A stretch of DNA of 25,537 nucleotides from Clostridia bacterium (GCA_900753315.1 CAADYP010000020.1:1-25537); one strand, 5' to 3'. Shown: positions 14,178-23,480, counted from the first letter of the stretch. Program-made: numbers and translations. Notes: generated by a model not told the origin, from the letters alone.

Positions 14178-14606
14178 TTAGAATGGCAAACTATCGTCGT
14201 CGATTTCTTCAAGTTCGGCAGTTTCTTTTTTGCTTGATGGTTTGCTTTCGCTTGGAGCAACATATCCGTCTCCATTTCCATCTCCACCGTTTCTTGTGCT
14301 AATAAATTCAACTTCGTCAGCAACAACATCAGTTGTGTATCTCTTTGAGCCATCTGGTGCATCATAACTTGAAGTTTGAATTCTTCCAATTACTGCACAC
14401 TTTGAACCTTTCTTCAAATATTTATGGCAGTTTTCTGCTTGATTTCTCCAAACAACAACATTGATGAAATCAGCATCTCTTTCTCCATCAGCATTTGCAA
14501 ATCTTCTTGTAACTGCAAGGCTGAATCTGCAAACTGAAACCCCACCATTTGTAGTTTGAAGTTCTGGGTCTCTTGTCAAATTTCCAATCAATACAACTTT
14601 ATTCAT
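14178..14606 (-). CDS. ssb: Single-stranded DNA-binding protein
   Basis: A 142-residue SSB: OB fold 1-105 beginning MNKVVLIGNLTRDPEL, with INVVVWRNQAENCHKYLKKG in the middle, then a flexible Gly/Ser linker and the acidic tip DDDSLPF that recruits replication and repair proteins. ATG 14606 follows AAGGAG. It lies between rpsF and rpsR as in most Bacillota. Confidence 0.97.
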   Translation of the reverse strand: MNKVVLIGNLTRDPELQTTNGGVSVCRFSLAVTRRFANADGERDADFINVVVWRNQAENCHKYLKKGSKCAVIGRIQTSSYDAPDGSKRYTTDVVADEVEFISTRNGGDGNGDGYVAPSESKPSSKKETAELEEIDDDSLPF

Positions 14607-14633
14607 AAAATTTTCTCCTTAAATCAAAACGGA

Positions 14634-14915
14634 TTATTTCTTAACAAACATATGACGAACGATTCCATCAGTGATGTTCATGAGTTTGCTCATAGCATCA
14701 ACTTCGTTAGCATCCATGTTGATATTCATAACAACATAAAATCCTTCGTTTTTGAAGTTGATAGGATAAGCAAGTTTCTTCATGCCAACTTTATCAATGC
14801 CTTCAACTGTGCCTTTGTGAGATTCTACATATGCTTTTTGTTTTGCGATAAGTTCTTCTCTTTTTTCTTCGCTAAGGTCACTAGCAACGATAAACATAAG
14901 TTCATACTTATTCAT
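14634..14915 (-). CDS. rpsF: 30S ribosomal protein S6
   Basis: A 93-residue S6 starting MNKYELMFIVASDLSEEK. I chose ATG 14915, preceded by AAAAGGAGGT; the frame stays open 30 codons further up, but that part is the untranslated leader with a hairpin. First gene of rpsF-ssb-rpsR-rpmE. S6 with S18 often represses its own operon through the leader. Confidence 0.96.
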   Translation of the reverse strand: MNKYELMFIVASDLSEEKREELIAKQKAYVESHKGTVEGIDKVGMKKLAYPINFKNEGFYVVMNINMDANEVDAMSKLMNITDGIVRHMFVKK

Positions 14916-14940
14916 CTTTTTACCTCCTTTTGGACTAATG

Positions 14941-14969
14941 GTTCTTGATAACATCAATGTTTCAAGAAC
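14941..14969 (-). promoter_or_regulatory. Hairpin in the rpsF leader, candidate S6:S18 control element
   Basis: In the minus strand message GTTCTTGA pairs with TCAAGAAC, continued inside by AACAT and ATGTT. It sits 26 bases before the rpsF start in a leader of about 75 bases. Many bacteria have an S6:S18-binding hairpin here. The CCG bulge known for that motif is not evident, so the role is a guess from position. Confidence 0.4.
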
Positions 14970-14995
14970 AAGGACAGTATTCTTACTGCTTAAAT

Positions 14996-15025
14996 AATAT
15001 AACATATATCAATACATTTTGTCAA
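14996..15025 (-). promoter_or_regulatory. Promoter of the rpsF operon
   Basis: Minus strand TTGACA (15025-15020), then TTATAT at 17 bases (15002-14997) or TATATT at 18 bases (15001-14996). Confidence 0.75.
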
Positions 15026-15128
15026 TAGATTTTTCATGTAGAAGTTTAAATAAATAAACAAAAAAATGGTTATATAAATACTTCTAGCATTGGAAATCTT
15101 TTATCACAATTTTTACAAACAAAATAAG

Positions 15129-15158
15129 TTGCAAAAATCAATGACATTTTGATATAAT
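15129..15158 (+). promoter_or_regulatory. Leaderless promoter of the isomerase-like gene
   Basis: TTGCAA (15129-15134), 18-base spacer, TATAAT (15153-15158). Only six bases separate the -10 from ATG 15165, so transcription should start at or beside the A of the start codon. Confidence 0.65.
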
Positions 15159-15164
15159 CAAAAC

Positions 15165-15917
15165 ATGATTGGTATTTATGATTTGGGTGATTTTTTAGAT
15201 TATAAAACCCGCCTGCAGATATACAAAAATGCAGGATTTCAAGAAGTCGCTTTGTATATCGACAAAAACTATGTCCAACAGACAGAAGATTATTGCGACA
15301 TAATTTCTTATGCTCGAAAAATTGGATTGAAAGTAAACCAAGCACACATTGACTACAAGATTTCAAACATGATTTGCGATGAAAGTTCATCTGCATATTT
15401 TGACTATATTGAGGAAAAATTAAAAGAATGTGAAAAACTCGGCATCAAATATATGGTTTTACACTCATCAAAAGGTGACAATCCCCCAGTATTAACACAA
15501 GTCCAACTTTTAAAACTTGAAAAAATTGCACAAAAACACAAAGGCATTTTTTTGTGTTTTGAAAATGTCAGAGACAACAAAAATTTAGCTATGGTTTTGA
15601 CATCGAAAGAACCAAACATCAAAATGTGTTTTGACCTTGGGCACGCTCATGCTTATGCAAATGAATATCTCCTTTTTGACAAATATAAAGACAAAATTGT
15701 ATGTTCACACATTCACAACAATTTTGGACAAGACTCTCACTTCTCTTTGGATAAAGGCGAAATTGATTGTAATTATTTTCTTAAAAATTTAAACAAAATT
15801 TCTTATTCAAATTGCCTTGAATGTTTTCCAAATCGTGGCGAAGAAATAAATGAAGAAAAATTCGTTTTATTCGTTAAACATTGCTTTAAAAATATTGAAA
15901 AATACAATAAAGATTAA
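15165..15917 (+). CDS. Sugar phosphate isomerase/epimerase-like TIM-barrel protein
   Basis: A 250-residue protein of the xylose isomerase-like (AP endonuclease family 2) TIM-barrel group. Metal-ligand text is visible at the strand ends: QAHIDYK, VLHSSKGD, CFENV (Glu), CFDLGHAHAY (Asp, His), SHIHNNFGQDSHFSLDKGEID (His, Asp) and LECFP (Glu). Such enzymes isomerise or epimerise keto-sugars, or cut abasic DNA; which one cannot be told here. No other sugar gene is adjacent. The start ATG 15165 lacks a ribosome site and follows a -10 box by six bases. Confidence 0.8.
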   Translation: MIGIYDLGDFLDYKTRLQIYKNAGFQEVALYIDKNYVQQTEDYCDIISYARKIGLKVNQAHIDYKISNMICDESSSAYFDYIEEKLKECEKLGIKYMVLHSSKGDNPPVLTQVQLLKLEKIAQKHKGIFLCFENVRDNKNLAMVLTSKEPNIKMCFDLGHAHAYANEYLLFDKYKDKIVCSHIHNNFGQDSHFSLDKGEIDCNYFLKNLNKISYSNCLECFPNRGEEINEEKFVLFVKHCFKNIEKYNKD

Positions 15918-16040
15918 GCAAGATACTTGATTTTTTGACTCGGCATATCAATTTTTGATACATTTCACTTTTTATTGAATTTATATTTTTAATTGATTTT
16001 CTTATCATTTTTATTTAATTTTTACAAAAAAAATTATGCA

Positions 16041-16083
16041 AAAAAGACAGTGATAGACACATTAAAATGTCAAAATATCACTG
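16041..16083 (-). terminator. Terminator of secA
   Basis: On the minus strand CAGTGATA (16083-16076) pairs with TATCACTG (16055-16048) around an inner GACA/TGTC pairing, followed by TCTTTTTT. It can partly serve the plus-strand gene as well. Confidence 0.7.
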
Positions 16084-16116
16084 CCCATTTTTATTGAAAA
16101 TCAATTTACAAAAAGA

Positions 16117-18813
16117 CTATTTTCCGCAACAATTTTTATATTTCTTTCCGCTTCCACAAGGACATGGATCATTTCTTCCAACTTTTTTCTCTGTGTTCTT
16201 TACGGTCGTTTGTTTTTTGATTTCTTCTGGTCTCTTTTGTGGGTCATAAACTTTTGCTTCAGTCATCTTTGCTGGTTGTGGTTTTGGTTCTGGTCTTTTG
16301 AGTTCGATTGTTGTGTTGAGAAGAATGATAACTATTGACTCTCTGATTTTCTCAACCATTTCGTCAAACATCTCATAACCTTCTTTTTTGTAAGCAAGAA
16401 TTGGGTCTTGGTTTCCAAATCCACGTGCAAAAATTTCATTTTTCATTGTTTGCATATCATCAATATGGTTTTGCCAATTTGCATCAACTACTTTAAGTAA
16501 AACAAATCTTTCTATCTTTTCAAAATCAATTCCAAATTTGCCAGCCTCAACCATTCTTTCGTTGTAACGCTTTTCAACCAATTTCAAAACAGCTTCTTCC
16601 AAATCCGCTCTGTCAAACCCTTCACAGAAATCTTCTGTAATAACATTTTTATCTTTGTCCAAAAGTCCACGTTCGAGTTCTTGATTAATTTTTGAAAAAT
16701 CCCATTCAAAATATGGTTTTTCGTCATCAACACACTTATCGCAATATTTTGATATAACGCCAGGAATCATCTTCATGATTTGTTCATGAATGTCAAGCCC
16801 ATCAAGAACTTTGTTTCTTTGTTCGTAAATAACTTCTCTTTGAGCATTCATAACATCATCAAACTGCAAAACAGTTTTTCTCATGCCAAAGTTTTGAAGT
16901 TCAATTTTCTTTTGAGCACCTTCAATTTGTCTTGAAAGAATTTTTAGTTGAATTGGTGTATCCTCTTCCAATTTGAAGAAAAGTGCAATTCTCTTCAATC
17001 TATCTCCACCAAATCTTCTAATAAGGTCGTCTTCTAGAGACAAGAAGAAAACGCTTGAACCTGGGTCCCCTTGACGAGAAGCACGCCCACGCAACTGATT
17101 GTCAATACGTCTTGACTCGTGTCTCTCTGTGCCAACAATGTGAAGACCGCCTGCTTTTCTCACTTCTTCTTTTTCTGCATCAGTAGTCTTCTTAAATTCT
17201 GTATAAAGTTCGTTGTATCTTGCTCTTGCTTTGTTCATTTCTACATCATCAATGGTGTTGAAAGCAGTTGCATAAGAGATTTGCTCTTCAGTAAAGTTCT
17301 CATCTCTCATTTGTTTCTTTGCCATAAATTCTGGATTACCACCAAGCAAAATATCCGTTCCACGACCAGCCATGTTTGTTGCAATTGTAACAGCACCTTT
17401 TCGTCCAGCTTGTGCGACAATTTGGCTTTCTTGTTCGTGATTTTTAGCATTCAAAACTGTATGTTTGATTTTTGCTTCTTTCAAAGCTTTTGACAACAAC
17501 TCACTCTTTTCAATAGTGATTGTGCCAATAAGAATTGGTTGTCCAAGAGCATGTCTTGCTTTAATTTCTTCAACAATCGCCTTGATTTTTCCGTTTTCTG
17601 TTGTGAAAACAATATCTGGCTCATCAATTCTAATGTTTGGTCTGTTTGTAGGGATTGTCACAACGTCCAATTTGTAAATTGCTCTAAACTCGCCCTCTTC
17701 TGTCTTTGCAGTTCCTGTCATACCAGAAAGTTTTTTGTAAATTCTGAAAAAGTTTTGGAATGTGATTGTTGCAAGAGTTTTGTTTTCATCTTTGATTTCA
17801 ACCCCTTCTTTTGCTTCAATCGCTTGGTGAAGACCATCATTATATCTTCTTCCTGGCATCAAACGACCAGTAAACTCATCAACAATGATTACTTCTCCGT
17901 CTTTAACGATATAATTTTCGTCTCTAAACATTACAAAATTTGCTTTCAAAGCGTTGTTAATATAATGGTTGAGTTCCAAATTGTCGATGTCAGACAAATT
18001 GTCTGTGCCATAAAATCTTTCTGCCTTGGTTACGCCACTTTCCGTAAGGTTTAATTGTTTTGTTTTCTCGTCTTTTTCATAATCTTCTGGCTTCAAAGTT
18101 TTCGCAAATTTTTGTGCCTTAACATAATTGTCAGAAGACTTCATTCCTCTGCCAGAAATGATAAGTGGAGTTCTTGCTTCATCAATCAAAATTGAGTCCA
18201 CTTCATCGACAATGGCAAAGTTGAGTTTTCTTTGAACTCTTTGTTCTTTCATAATTGCCATATTGTCACGAAGATAATCGAACCCAAGTTCGTTGTTTGT
18301 GCAATATGTTATATCACAATTATAAGCATCTCTCTTTGCTTTTTCATCCATTCCAGAAACGGCAATTCCAACTGTAAGTCCCAAAAATTTGTAAACCTTT
18401 CCCATCCATTCAGCATCACGTTTTGCCAAATATTCATTGACAGTAACAACATGAACGCCAAGTCCGGATATAGCATTCAAATAAGCTGGAAGAGTTGCAA
18501 CTAAAGTTTTCCCTTCACCAGTTGCCATTTCAGCAATACGCCCTTGATGAAGAGCAATTCCTCCCAAAATTTGAACATAAAAATGTCTCATCTTCAAAAC
18601 TCTGTCAGATGCTTCTCTAACAACTGCATATGCTTCTGGCAAAAGGTCGTCAAGCTTTTCTCCTTCTTGATAACGCTTTTTAAATTCATCTGTGCATGCA
18701 CGAAGTTGTTCATCGCTATATGCTTTATATTTATCTTCCAATGCAACAACTTTGTCAGCAATCTTCTTTAATTTTTTTACTTGTGCTTTGTTTTCATTTC
18801 CAAAAAGTCCCAT
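16117..18813 (-). CDS. secA: Preprotein translocase ATPase SecA
   Basis: An 898-residue SecA motor that drives unfolded proteins through SecYEG. I chose ATG 18813 (MGLFGNENKAQVKKLKKIAD) because GGGAG lies seven bases upstream; a start seven codons earlier has none. Visible: Walker A region MATGEGKTLVATLPAYLNA, DEVDSILIDEARTPLIISG (DEAD box), VDEFTGRLMPGRRY, MTGTAKTEEGEF, ATNMAGRGTDILLGG, RGRASRQGDPGSSVFFLSLEDDLIRRFGG. The C-terminus VGRNDPCPCGSGKKYKNCCGK is the zinc, SecB/phospholipid-binding tail. It works with the signal peptidase encoded in this window. Confidence 0.98.
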   Translation of the reverse strand: MGLFGNENKAQVKKLKKIADKVVALEDKYKAYSDEQLRACTDEFKKRYQEGEKLDDLLPEAYAVVREASDRVLKMRHFYVQILGGIALHQGRIAEMATGEGKTLVATLPAYLNAISGLGVHVVTVNEYLAKRDAEWMGKVYKFLGLTVGIAVSGMDEKAKRDAYNCDITYCTNNELGFDYLRDNMAIMKEQRVQRKLNFAIVDEVDSILIDEARTPLIISGRGMKSSDNYVKAQKFAKTLKPEDYEKDEKTKQLNLTESGVTKAERFYGTDNLSDIDNLELNHYINNALKANFVMFRDENYIVKDGEVIIVDEFTGRLMPGRRYNDGLHQAIEAKEGVEIKDENKTLATITFQNFFRIYKKLSGMTGTAKTEEGEFRAIYKLDVVTIPTNRPNIRIDEPDIVFTTENGKIKAIVEEIKARHALGQPILIGTITIEKSELLSKALKEAKIKHTVLNAKNHEQESQIVAQAGRKGAVTIATNMAGRGTDILLGGNPEFMAKKQMRDENFTEEQISYATAFNTIDDVEMNKARARYNELYTEFKKTTDAEKEEVRKAGGLHIVGTERHESRRIDNQLRGRASRQGDPGSSVFFLSLEDDLIRRFGGDRLKRIALFFKLEEDTPIQLKILSRQIEGAQKKIELQNFGMRKTVLQFDDVMNAQREVIYEQRNKVLDGLDIHEQIMKMIPGVISKYCDKCVDDEKPYFEWDFSKINQELERGLLDKDKNVITEDFCEGFDRADLEEAVLKLVEKRYNERMVEAGKFGIDFEKIERFVLLKVVDANWQNHIDDMQTMKNEIFARGFGNQDPILAYKKEGYEMFDEMVEKIRESIVIILLNTTIELKRPEPKPQPAKMTEAKVYDPQKRPEEIKKQTTVKNTEKKVGRNDPCPCGSGKKYKNCCGK

Positions 18814-18836
18814 TAAAACACTCCCATTTTGCAATA

Positions 18837-18845
18837 ATTATATCA
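18837..18845 (-). promoter_or_regulatory. Extended -10 of the secA promoter
   Basis: Minus strand TGATATAAT: a perfect TATAAT (18842-18837) with an upstream TG, 23 bases before the secA start. The -35 (TTTATT at 17 bases) is weak, as is normal for extended -10 promoters. Confidence 0.5.
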
Positions 18846-18960
18846 ATAATAACAAAAATAATAAAAAAACACAAGTTTTTCCTTGATTTATGCAAAAAAA
18901 TATTGGATTTTTAGTCGATTTTGTCTTGCAAATATTAAATTCAACAATTTAATTCTCCAA

Positions 18961-18989
18961 TTGACAACACCGCTATTTTATGTTACAAT
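18961..18989 (+). promoter_or_regulatory. Promoter of the 986-residue protein gene
   Basis: Perfect TTGACA (18961-18966), 17-base spacer, TACAAT (18984-18989). Start near 18996, about 17 bases before ATG 19013. Among the strongest promoters in the window. Confidence 0.8.
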
Positions 18990-19012
18990 AAAATAAGATT
19001 AAGGAGGGATGA

Positions 19013-21973
19013 ATGGACTCTAAAAACAAACTCTTCAAATTGGGCGAAGTATCATATTATTACTTGCCTTATGGAACGGATGGAAAAGAACAATTTTTGA
19101 GAATTATGCAACATGATGGCAAGCTGTATATCAATCTTACAAATGTTGACTCTTTAACCCCAGAAAAGACATTTACCTGCAGAATTTTTTCTGCTTCAAG
19201 CAAAGATATAAACGACCAAAGTTTGCTTTCTTTGGAAGTTGAAGCAGATGGAGTTTTGCGCACTGTCACCCTTCCTATAAATACTGATGGGCTTTCAATG
19301 CTTTCAAATATACAAAGTCTTGTTGAAAACAAAGATATCTCATTTGAAATAATTGAAGATAATTATGATTGCCCAAAGGTTGACAATTTCAATATTGATC
19401 CAGATTTAAACCCACCACCAACTGGAGAAAAAGGTGAAATCAAAAGAGATATGCGTCTCAAATTAGGTTCAAGATCTGGACAGGGATTGAAAAAAACAGA
19501 AGTTGTTGTTGACGGAAAATCATTAACTGGACTTGGACAAGAAATTGACACAGAAAAGCTTGGGCTTAAAACAAGACAAGTTGTTTCTCTCCTTGACTCA
19601 AAATCATACGATGACTCTGACGGAACACCAAACATTTTGAAAGGCGCACTTTTGACTGTATCTTCTCAAGATAACACAAAACCTGTTGCTGTGTTTGCAA
19701 AAGAAAAGAGAATTGTTGATGGTGTTGAAACAGAAGTTACAACTTTCAAAATTTCGACTGAATTTCTTTCTGAATTTATCGAAAAAAATCCATCACTTTC
19801 AAGTTTCCCTCATGGAACAGAAGTTGGAGAATACACATCTTATGATGTTGACCAACTTAAACTTTCTGAAAATTTGACTATTGAAGATGTCCAAATCAAA
19901 GCAGCAAGTGAACAATTCGCAGTTATGTTTTCTGCACTTGGCATGCAACTTGTTGATAAAGATAAGAATTTGGGAAAATTTGCCAATACGGAAAATCCAT
20001 TTAATATCGGTGTGACCACTGACTTTTTGAGCTCTGCATTGTCAAACCAGCCTGGGCTTTTGATTGATAAAAAAGGCAAGGGTTTTGATGCTTTACTTAT
20101 TGCCGCAATCCAACAAAAAAGACAAATTGGAAACGATAAACATGGCAAAGCCAATGAACCCGTATCTATAAAATTTGACCAAGCAGGAATTGAACTTTAT
20201 TCTCTTCCTATTGTTTTGAAAGATGAAGAAGGAAAACCTGTAACAGAATATCTAAACATCAAGAAAGACCTTGAATCTGGAAAATCTTATATCTATATGC
20301 ATTCAACAAATGAATTGCCTCGCTCTAAAACAGTTCCACAATTCCATGAAATTGATATTATACATCTTGAAGAGAGTAATGACTCAACTCTCGATGGAGC
20401 TCGAGGCACATCTCTTTTCATTGGTTTTAAATCAGGAAAAAGTGCAAACAGAGCAAACATTGAAATTGATTACACTGCAAACCAAACAACATTAAAGACA
20501 ATCAAAACGGTTCTTGACAGTGAGTTTGAACGCACACCTGTTGCTGGTTCAGAACACTCAACAGCCATGTTTGCTGGCGAAAAAAGAAAAATTGGAGACG
20601 AAGAATATACAATTTACTCCCGTCCAACAGAATCAAGTTCTGAAATTTTGTCATTGAGTGATGTGACAATCTTAAAATCTACACATATTGAAGACGAAGA
20701 TCCAGACAAACCCGTTGAAAAATCCGGTTTCATCACAGACCCACCAGTTATTGATCCACCAGAACCACCACATGATCCTCCTGCGGCTCCACATGATCCA
20801 CCACCAGAGGAACCTGATGAAGAATTGCCAGAAATGAAATGGAAAACCGACATAGGGAAACCTAAGGCAAAACCATCAAGTTTGAAGAAATGGTTGATTG
20901 CTTTCTTTGCATTGGGAACTCTGCTCTCAATGGTTGTGCCAATCCTTGGCATTGTTTCTGGAATACTTGCTGGGGCAATTGTTGTTGTGGATGTAAAGCC
21001 ATGGGTAGTTGATGCAGTAAAATCATTTAAAGATAGTGCTACTTCTAAAAAACCAAAAGTTGAAAAAACAAAATCAAAAATCCTTGAATTGCAAAAATCA
21101 AAAAACAAAGTTGCAGAATTACAAAACAACATTGTAGCTTACGAAGAAGAAAAAATCAGGATTCAAAACGACCCAAGTTTAAGTGACTCAGAAAAGAAAA
21201 TAAAAATAGAAAAACTCAATCAACAGATTCTTGCTGCGAAACAATCAATTGAATCAGAAAACAAATCTCAAATTATTATCCGCAAGCAAATTTCCGTTGA
21301 TGAATTGAATGATGTGATAAAACAAAATAAAAAAATTCTAGATTATGAAGATAAAGAGCACAAAAAACATATGAAAGTGCAGAACAAAGATTTGGAAAAA
21401 TACAAAAATGAAGAAAATGCTCTTCTTACAAAAAGAAGCAACCTAGAAAATGAAAAACAAGAGATGGAAGAGTATGAATCTTTGCAAGACAAAATTACAA
21501 GAGGCTTAAGTCTTTCATTGGAAGAACAAGAAAAATATGAAAAACTTAAGAAAAAATTTAAAAAATCAAAGAAAACAAAAAGTAGTGATTATGATGCTGA
21601 AATTGAATCATTGTCTCTAAAATATGAAGAAGCAAAAAAAAATAGAGAAGAAAAAGAAGATCAAATTTCAAATATAGAAACAGAATACCAAGAAAAAATA
21701 AAGCCAACCCAAGAAGCAATCCGTGATGCAGAAAACGAAAAAGATAATCTAAAAACACAAATTGCAAAAGAAAAACCACTCGTAAAACAAGACAATACTG
21801 GTGATAGCATTTCTCTTGATGATTTTAACCTTACACCTACAGAGAAAGAACTTACAGAATTATCTGATGAAGAAAGAAAATATATTGAAACATCAGGGAC
21901 AGAAATGGATGAAAGATTAAAATCAATAAAAAAACATAAAAGGGAAACTGGTGACAGTGGACGCGGTAAGTAA
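19013..21973 (+). CDS. Large unrecognised membrane protein with proline-rich linker and coiled coil
   Basis: ATG 19013 follows AAGGAGGG; another ATG at 19009 is out of frame and stops at once. The 986 residues divide as follows: 1-570, a hydrophilic strand-rich part without signal peptide (LFKLGEVSYYYLPYGTDGKE at the start); about 575-610, a linker of DPP/EPP/HDPP units; 622-662, a basic flank and a hydrophobic segment WLIAFFALGTLLSMVVPILG then IVSGILAGAIVVV, long enough for one or two membrane passes; about 683-925, a long Lys/Glu coiled coil; and a basic end KSIKKHKRETGDSGRGK. I recognise no domain. A large N-terminal part tied by a proline linker to a membrane anchor and coiled coil suggests a scaffold or cell-envelope protein. 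It lies 33 bases before ychF and may be cotranscribed with it. Confidence 0.8.
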   Translation: MDSKNKLFKLGEVSYYYLPYGTDGKEQFLRIMQHDGKLYINLTNVDSLTPEKTFTCRIFSASSKDINDQSLLSLEVEADGVLRTVTLPINTDGLSMLSNIQSLVENKDISFEIIEDNYDCPKVDNFNIDPDLNPPPTGEKGEIKRDMRLKLGSRSGQGLKKTEVVVDGKSLTGLGQEIDTEKLGLKTRQVVSLLDSKSYDDSDGTPNILKGALLTVSSQDNTKPVAVFAKEKRIVDGVETEVTTFKISTEFLSEFIEKNPSLSSFPHGTEVGEYTSYDVDQLKLSENLTIEDVQIKAASEQFAVMFSALGMQLVDKDKNLGKFANTENPFNIGVTTDFLSSALSNQPGLLIDKKGKGFDALLIAAIQQKRQIGNDKHGKANEPVSIKFDQAGIELYSLPIVLKDEEGKPVTEYLNIKKDLESGKSYIYMHSTNELPRSKTVPQFHEIDIIHLEESNDSTLDGARGTSLFIGFKSGKSANRANIEIDYTANQTTLKTIKTVLDSEFERTPVAGSEHSTAMFAGEKRKIGDEEYTIYSRPTESSSEILSLSDVTILKSTHIEDEDPDKPVEKSGFITDPPVIDPPEPPHDPPAAPHDPPPEEPDEELPEMKWKTDIGKPKAKPSSLKKWLIAFFALGTLLSMVVPILGIVSGILAGAIVVVDVKPWVVDAVKSFKDSATSKKPKVEKTKSKILELQKSKNKVAELQNNIVAYEEEKIRIQNDPSLSDSEKKIKIEKLNQQILAAKQSIESENKSQIIIRKQISVDELNDVIKQNKKILDYEDKEHKKHMKVQNKDLEKYKNEENALLTKRSNLENEKQEMEEYESLQDKITRGLSLSLEEQEKYEKLKKKFKKSKKTKSSDYDAEIESLSLKYEEAKKNREEKEDQISNIETEYQEKIKPTQEAIRDAENEKDNLKTQIAKEKPLVKQDNTGDSISLDDFNLTPTEKELTELSDEERKYIETSGTEMDERLKSIKKHKRETGDSGRGK

Positions 21974-22006
21974 AAATCATAAAAATGGAATATAGTAGGA
22001 GAAATA

Positions 22007-23101
22007 ATGAAAATTGGAGTAGTGGGATTGCCAAATGTAGGCAAAAGTTCCCTTTTTAACGCAATTACAGAAGCTGGTGCGGAAAGTGCCAACTATCCTT
22101 TTTGCACAATTGAACCAAACATAGGAATCGTTGATGTCCCTGATAAGCGTTTGGAAGTTTTGGGCAAAATGTATAACACACAAAAAATTACACCTGCAAG
22201 TATAGAATTTGTAGATATTGCAGGACTTGTGGCTGGTGCAAGTCATGGCGAAGGACTTGGAAATAAATTTTTAAGTCACATTCGTGAAGTGGACGCCATT
22301 GTTCATGTTGTTCGTTGCTTTGACAATGATAAAATCATTCATGTAAGTGGCAGTATCGACCCAAAAAGAGATATTGAAACCATTGAAATGGAACTCGCTC
22401 TCGCCGACCTCGAACAAGTCAACAAAATCTTGGACAAAAATGCAAAACTCGTCAAAACAACTGGCGACAAATCTTTGCTGTTAAGCGTAAATATGCTCAC
22501 CCGAATCAAAGAAGCTCTTGAAGTAGGAAAACAAGCAAGAATTTTGGACTATACAGATGAAGAAAGAAAACTCCTTAAAAACTTCTCTCTTCTTACAGCA
22601 AAACCTGTCATTTATGTTGCAAACATCAGCGAAGATGACATTGGAAAACCTGATTGTGACTATGTCAAAGAAGTAAAGAAAATTGCTGAAGAAGAAGGTG
22701 CAAAAGTTGTTGTTCTTTCTGCAAAAATTGAAGAAGAAATCGTTGGTCTTGAGAAAGATGAACGAGAAATGTTTAAAGAAGAACTTGGCATCAAAGAAAG
22801 CGGACTTGAAAAATTGGTTGTTGCGAGCTATGACCTTCTTGGCCTTATGAGTTATCTTACTGCTGGTGAAAAAGAAGTAAGAGCCTGGACAATCACAAAA
22901 GGCACCAAAGCTCCACAAGCGGCTGGAAAAATCCATACTGACTTTGAAAAAGGTTTCATCAAAGCTGAAATTGTAAGTTATGATGACCTTGTTGAAGCCG
23001 GAAGTTTCTTGAAGGCAAAAGAAAAAGGAAAAGTAAGAATGGAAGGAAAAGACTATGTCGTTCAAGATGGTGATGTTGTGCTTTTCCGTTTCAACAATTA
23101 G
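22007..23101 (+). CDS. ychF: Obg-family GTPase/ATPase YchF
   Basis: A 364-residue YchF, a ribosome-associated P-loop NTPase. P-loop GLPNVGKSS at 7-15, switch and G3 FVDIAGLVAGASHGEGLGNKFLSHIREVDAIVHVVR, and the TGS-like end TITKGTKAPQAAGKIHTDFEKGFIKAEIVSYDDL. ATG 22007 follows TAGGAG. It heads a close-packed run ychF-mrnC-rlmB-sigH with gaps of 7, 10 and 50 bases. Confidence 0.97.
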   Translation: MKIGVVGLPNVGKSSLFNAITEAGAESANYPFCTIEPNIGIVDVPDKRLEVLGKMYNTQKITPASIEFVDIAGLVAGASHGEGLGNKFLSHIREVDAIVHVVRCFDNDKIIHVSGSIDPKRDIETIEMELALADLEQVNKILDKNAKLVKTTGDKSLLLSVNMLTRIKEALEVGKQARILDYTDEERKLLKNFSLLTAKPVIYVANISEDDIGKPDCDYVKEVKKIAEEEGAKVVVLSAKIEEEIVGLEKDEREMFKEELGIKESGLEKLVVASYDLLGLMSYLTAGEKEVRAWTITKGTKAPQAAGKIHTDFEKGFIKAEIVSYDDLVEAGSFLKAKEKGKVRMEGKDYVVQDGDVVLFRFNN

Positions 23102-23108
23102 GTGTTGT

Positions 23109-23480
23109 ATGGAATTATATGACCAATTATCCCCTCTCGCCTTGGCATTTATGGGAGATGCAGTGCACACTGCATTTGTTAGAGAACATGTGCTCAAAGG
23201 ACAACCAAACAAAATAAACAACTATCACAACTTGGCAAAAAAATTTTGCAACGCTCAAAAACAAAAAGAAACTTTGGAAAAAATTTTGCCAAACTTGAAT
23301 GAAGAAGAAAAAAACATAATCAGAAAAGCACGCAATTCACACAGTAAGCACTCTGCAAAAAACTTTGATGAAGAAACCTACAACAAAGCTACTTCATTTG
23401 AAGCACTTGTTGGATATTTGTATTTAAGTGAACAAAACGACCGCCTAACACAAATTTTGCAGATTTCTGTTGAAGAATAA
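23109..23480 (+). CDS. mrnC: Mini-ribonuclease III
   Basis: A 123-residue half RNase III without RNA-binding domain, which matures 23S rRNA in Bacillota. MELYDQLSPLALAFMGDAVHTAFVREHVL holds the acidic catalytic helix (Asp17), and TSFEALVGYLYLSEQNDRL the second acidic motif. I chose ATG 23109 (AGGTG four bases upstream); an earlier in-frame start lies inside ychF. It precedes rlmB, as in B. subtilis. Confidence 0.94.
   Translation: MELYDQLSPLALAFMGDAVHTAFVREHVLKGQPNKINNYHNLAKKFCNAQKQKETLEKILPNLNEEEKNIIRKARNSHSKHSAKNFDEETYNKATSFEALVGYLYLSEQNDRLTQILQISVEE

Noticed and set aside
15946..15960. TATCAA/TTGATA hairpin as terminator of the isomerase-like gene
   Set aside because: Six AT-rich pairs with a three-base loop and no proper T run; too weak to call.
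20739..20830. DPP/HDPP units as a DNA repeat or CRISPR-like array
   Set aside because: They are short proline-rich codon repeats inside a coding frame with irregular spacing; no CRISPR array was seen anywhere in the window.
22481..23221. 246-residue minus-strand frame
   Set aside because: Antisense to ychF and mrnC; no ribosome site, Phe-rich shadow text.
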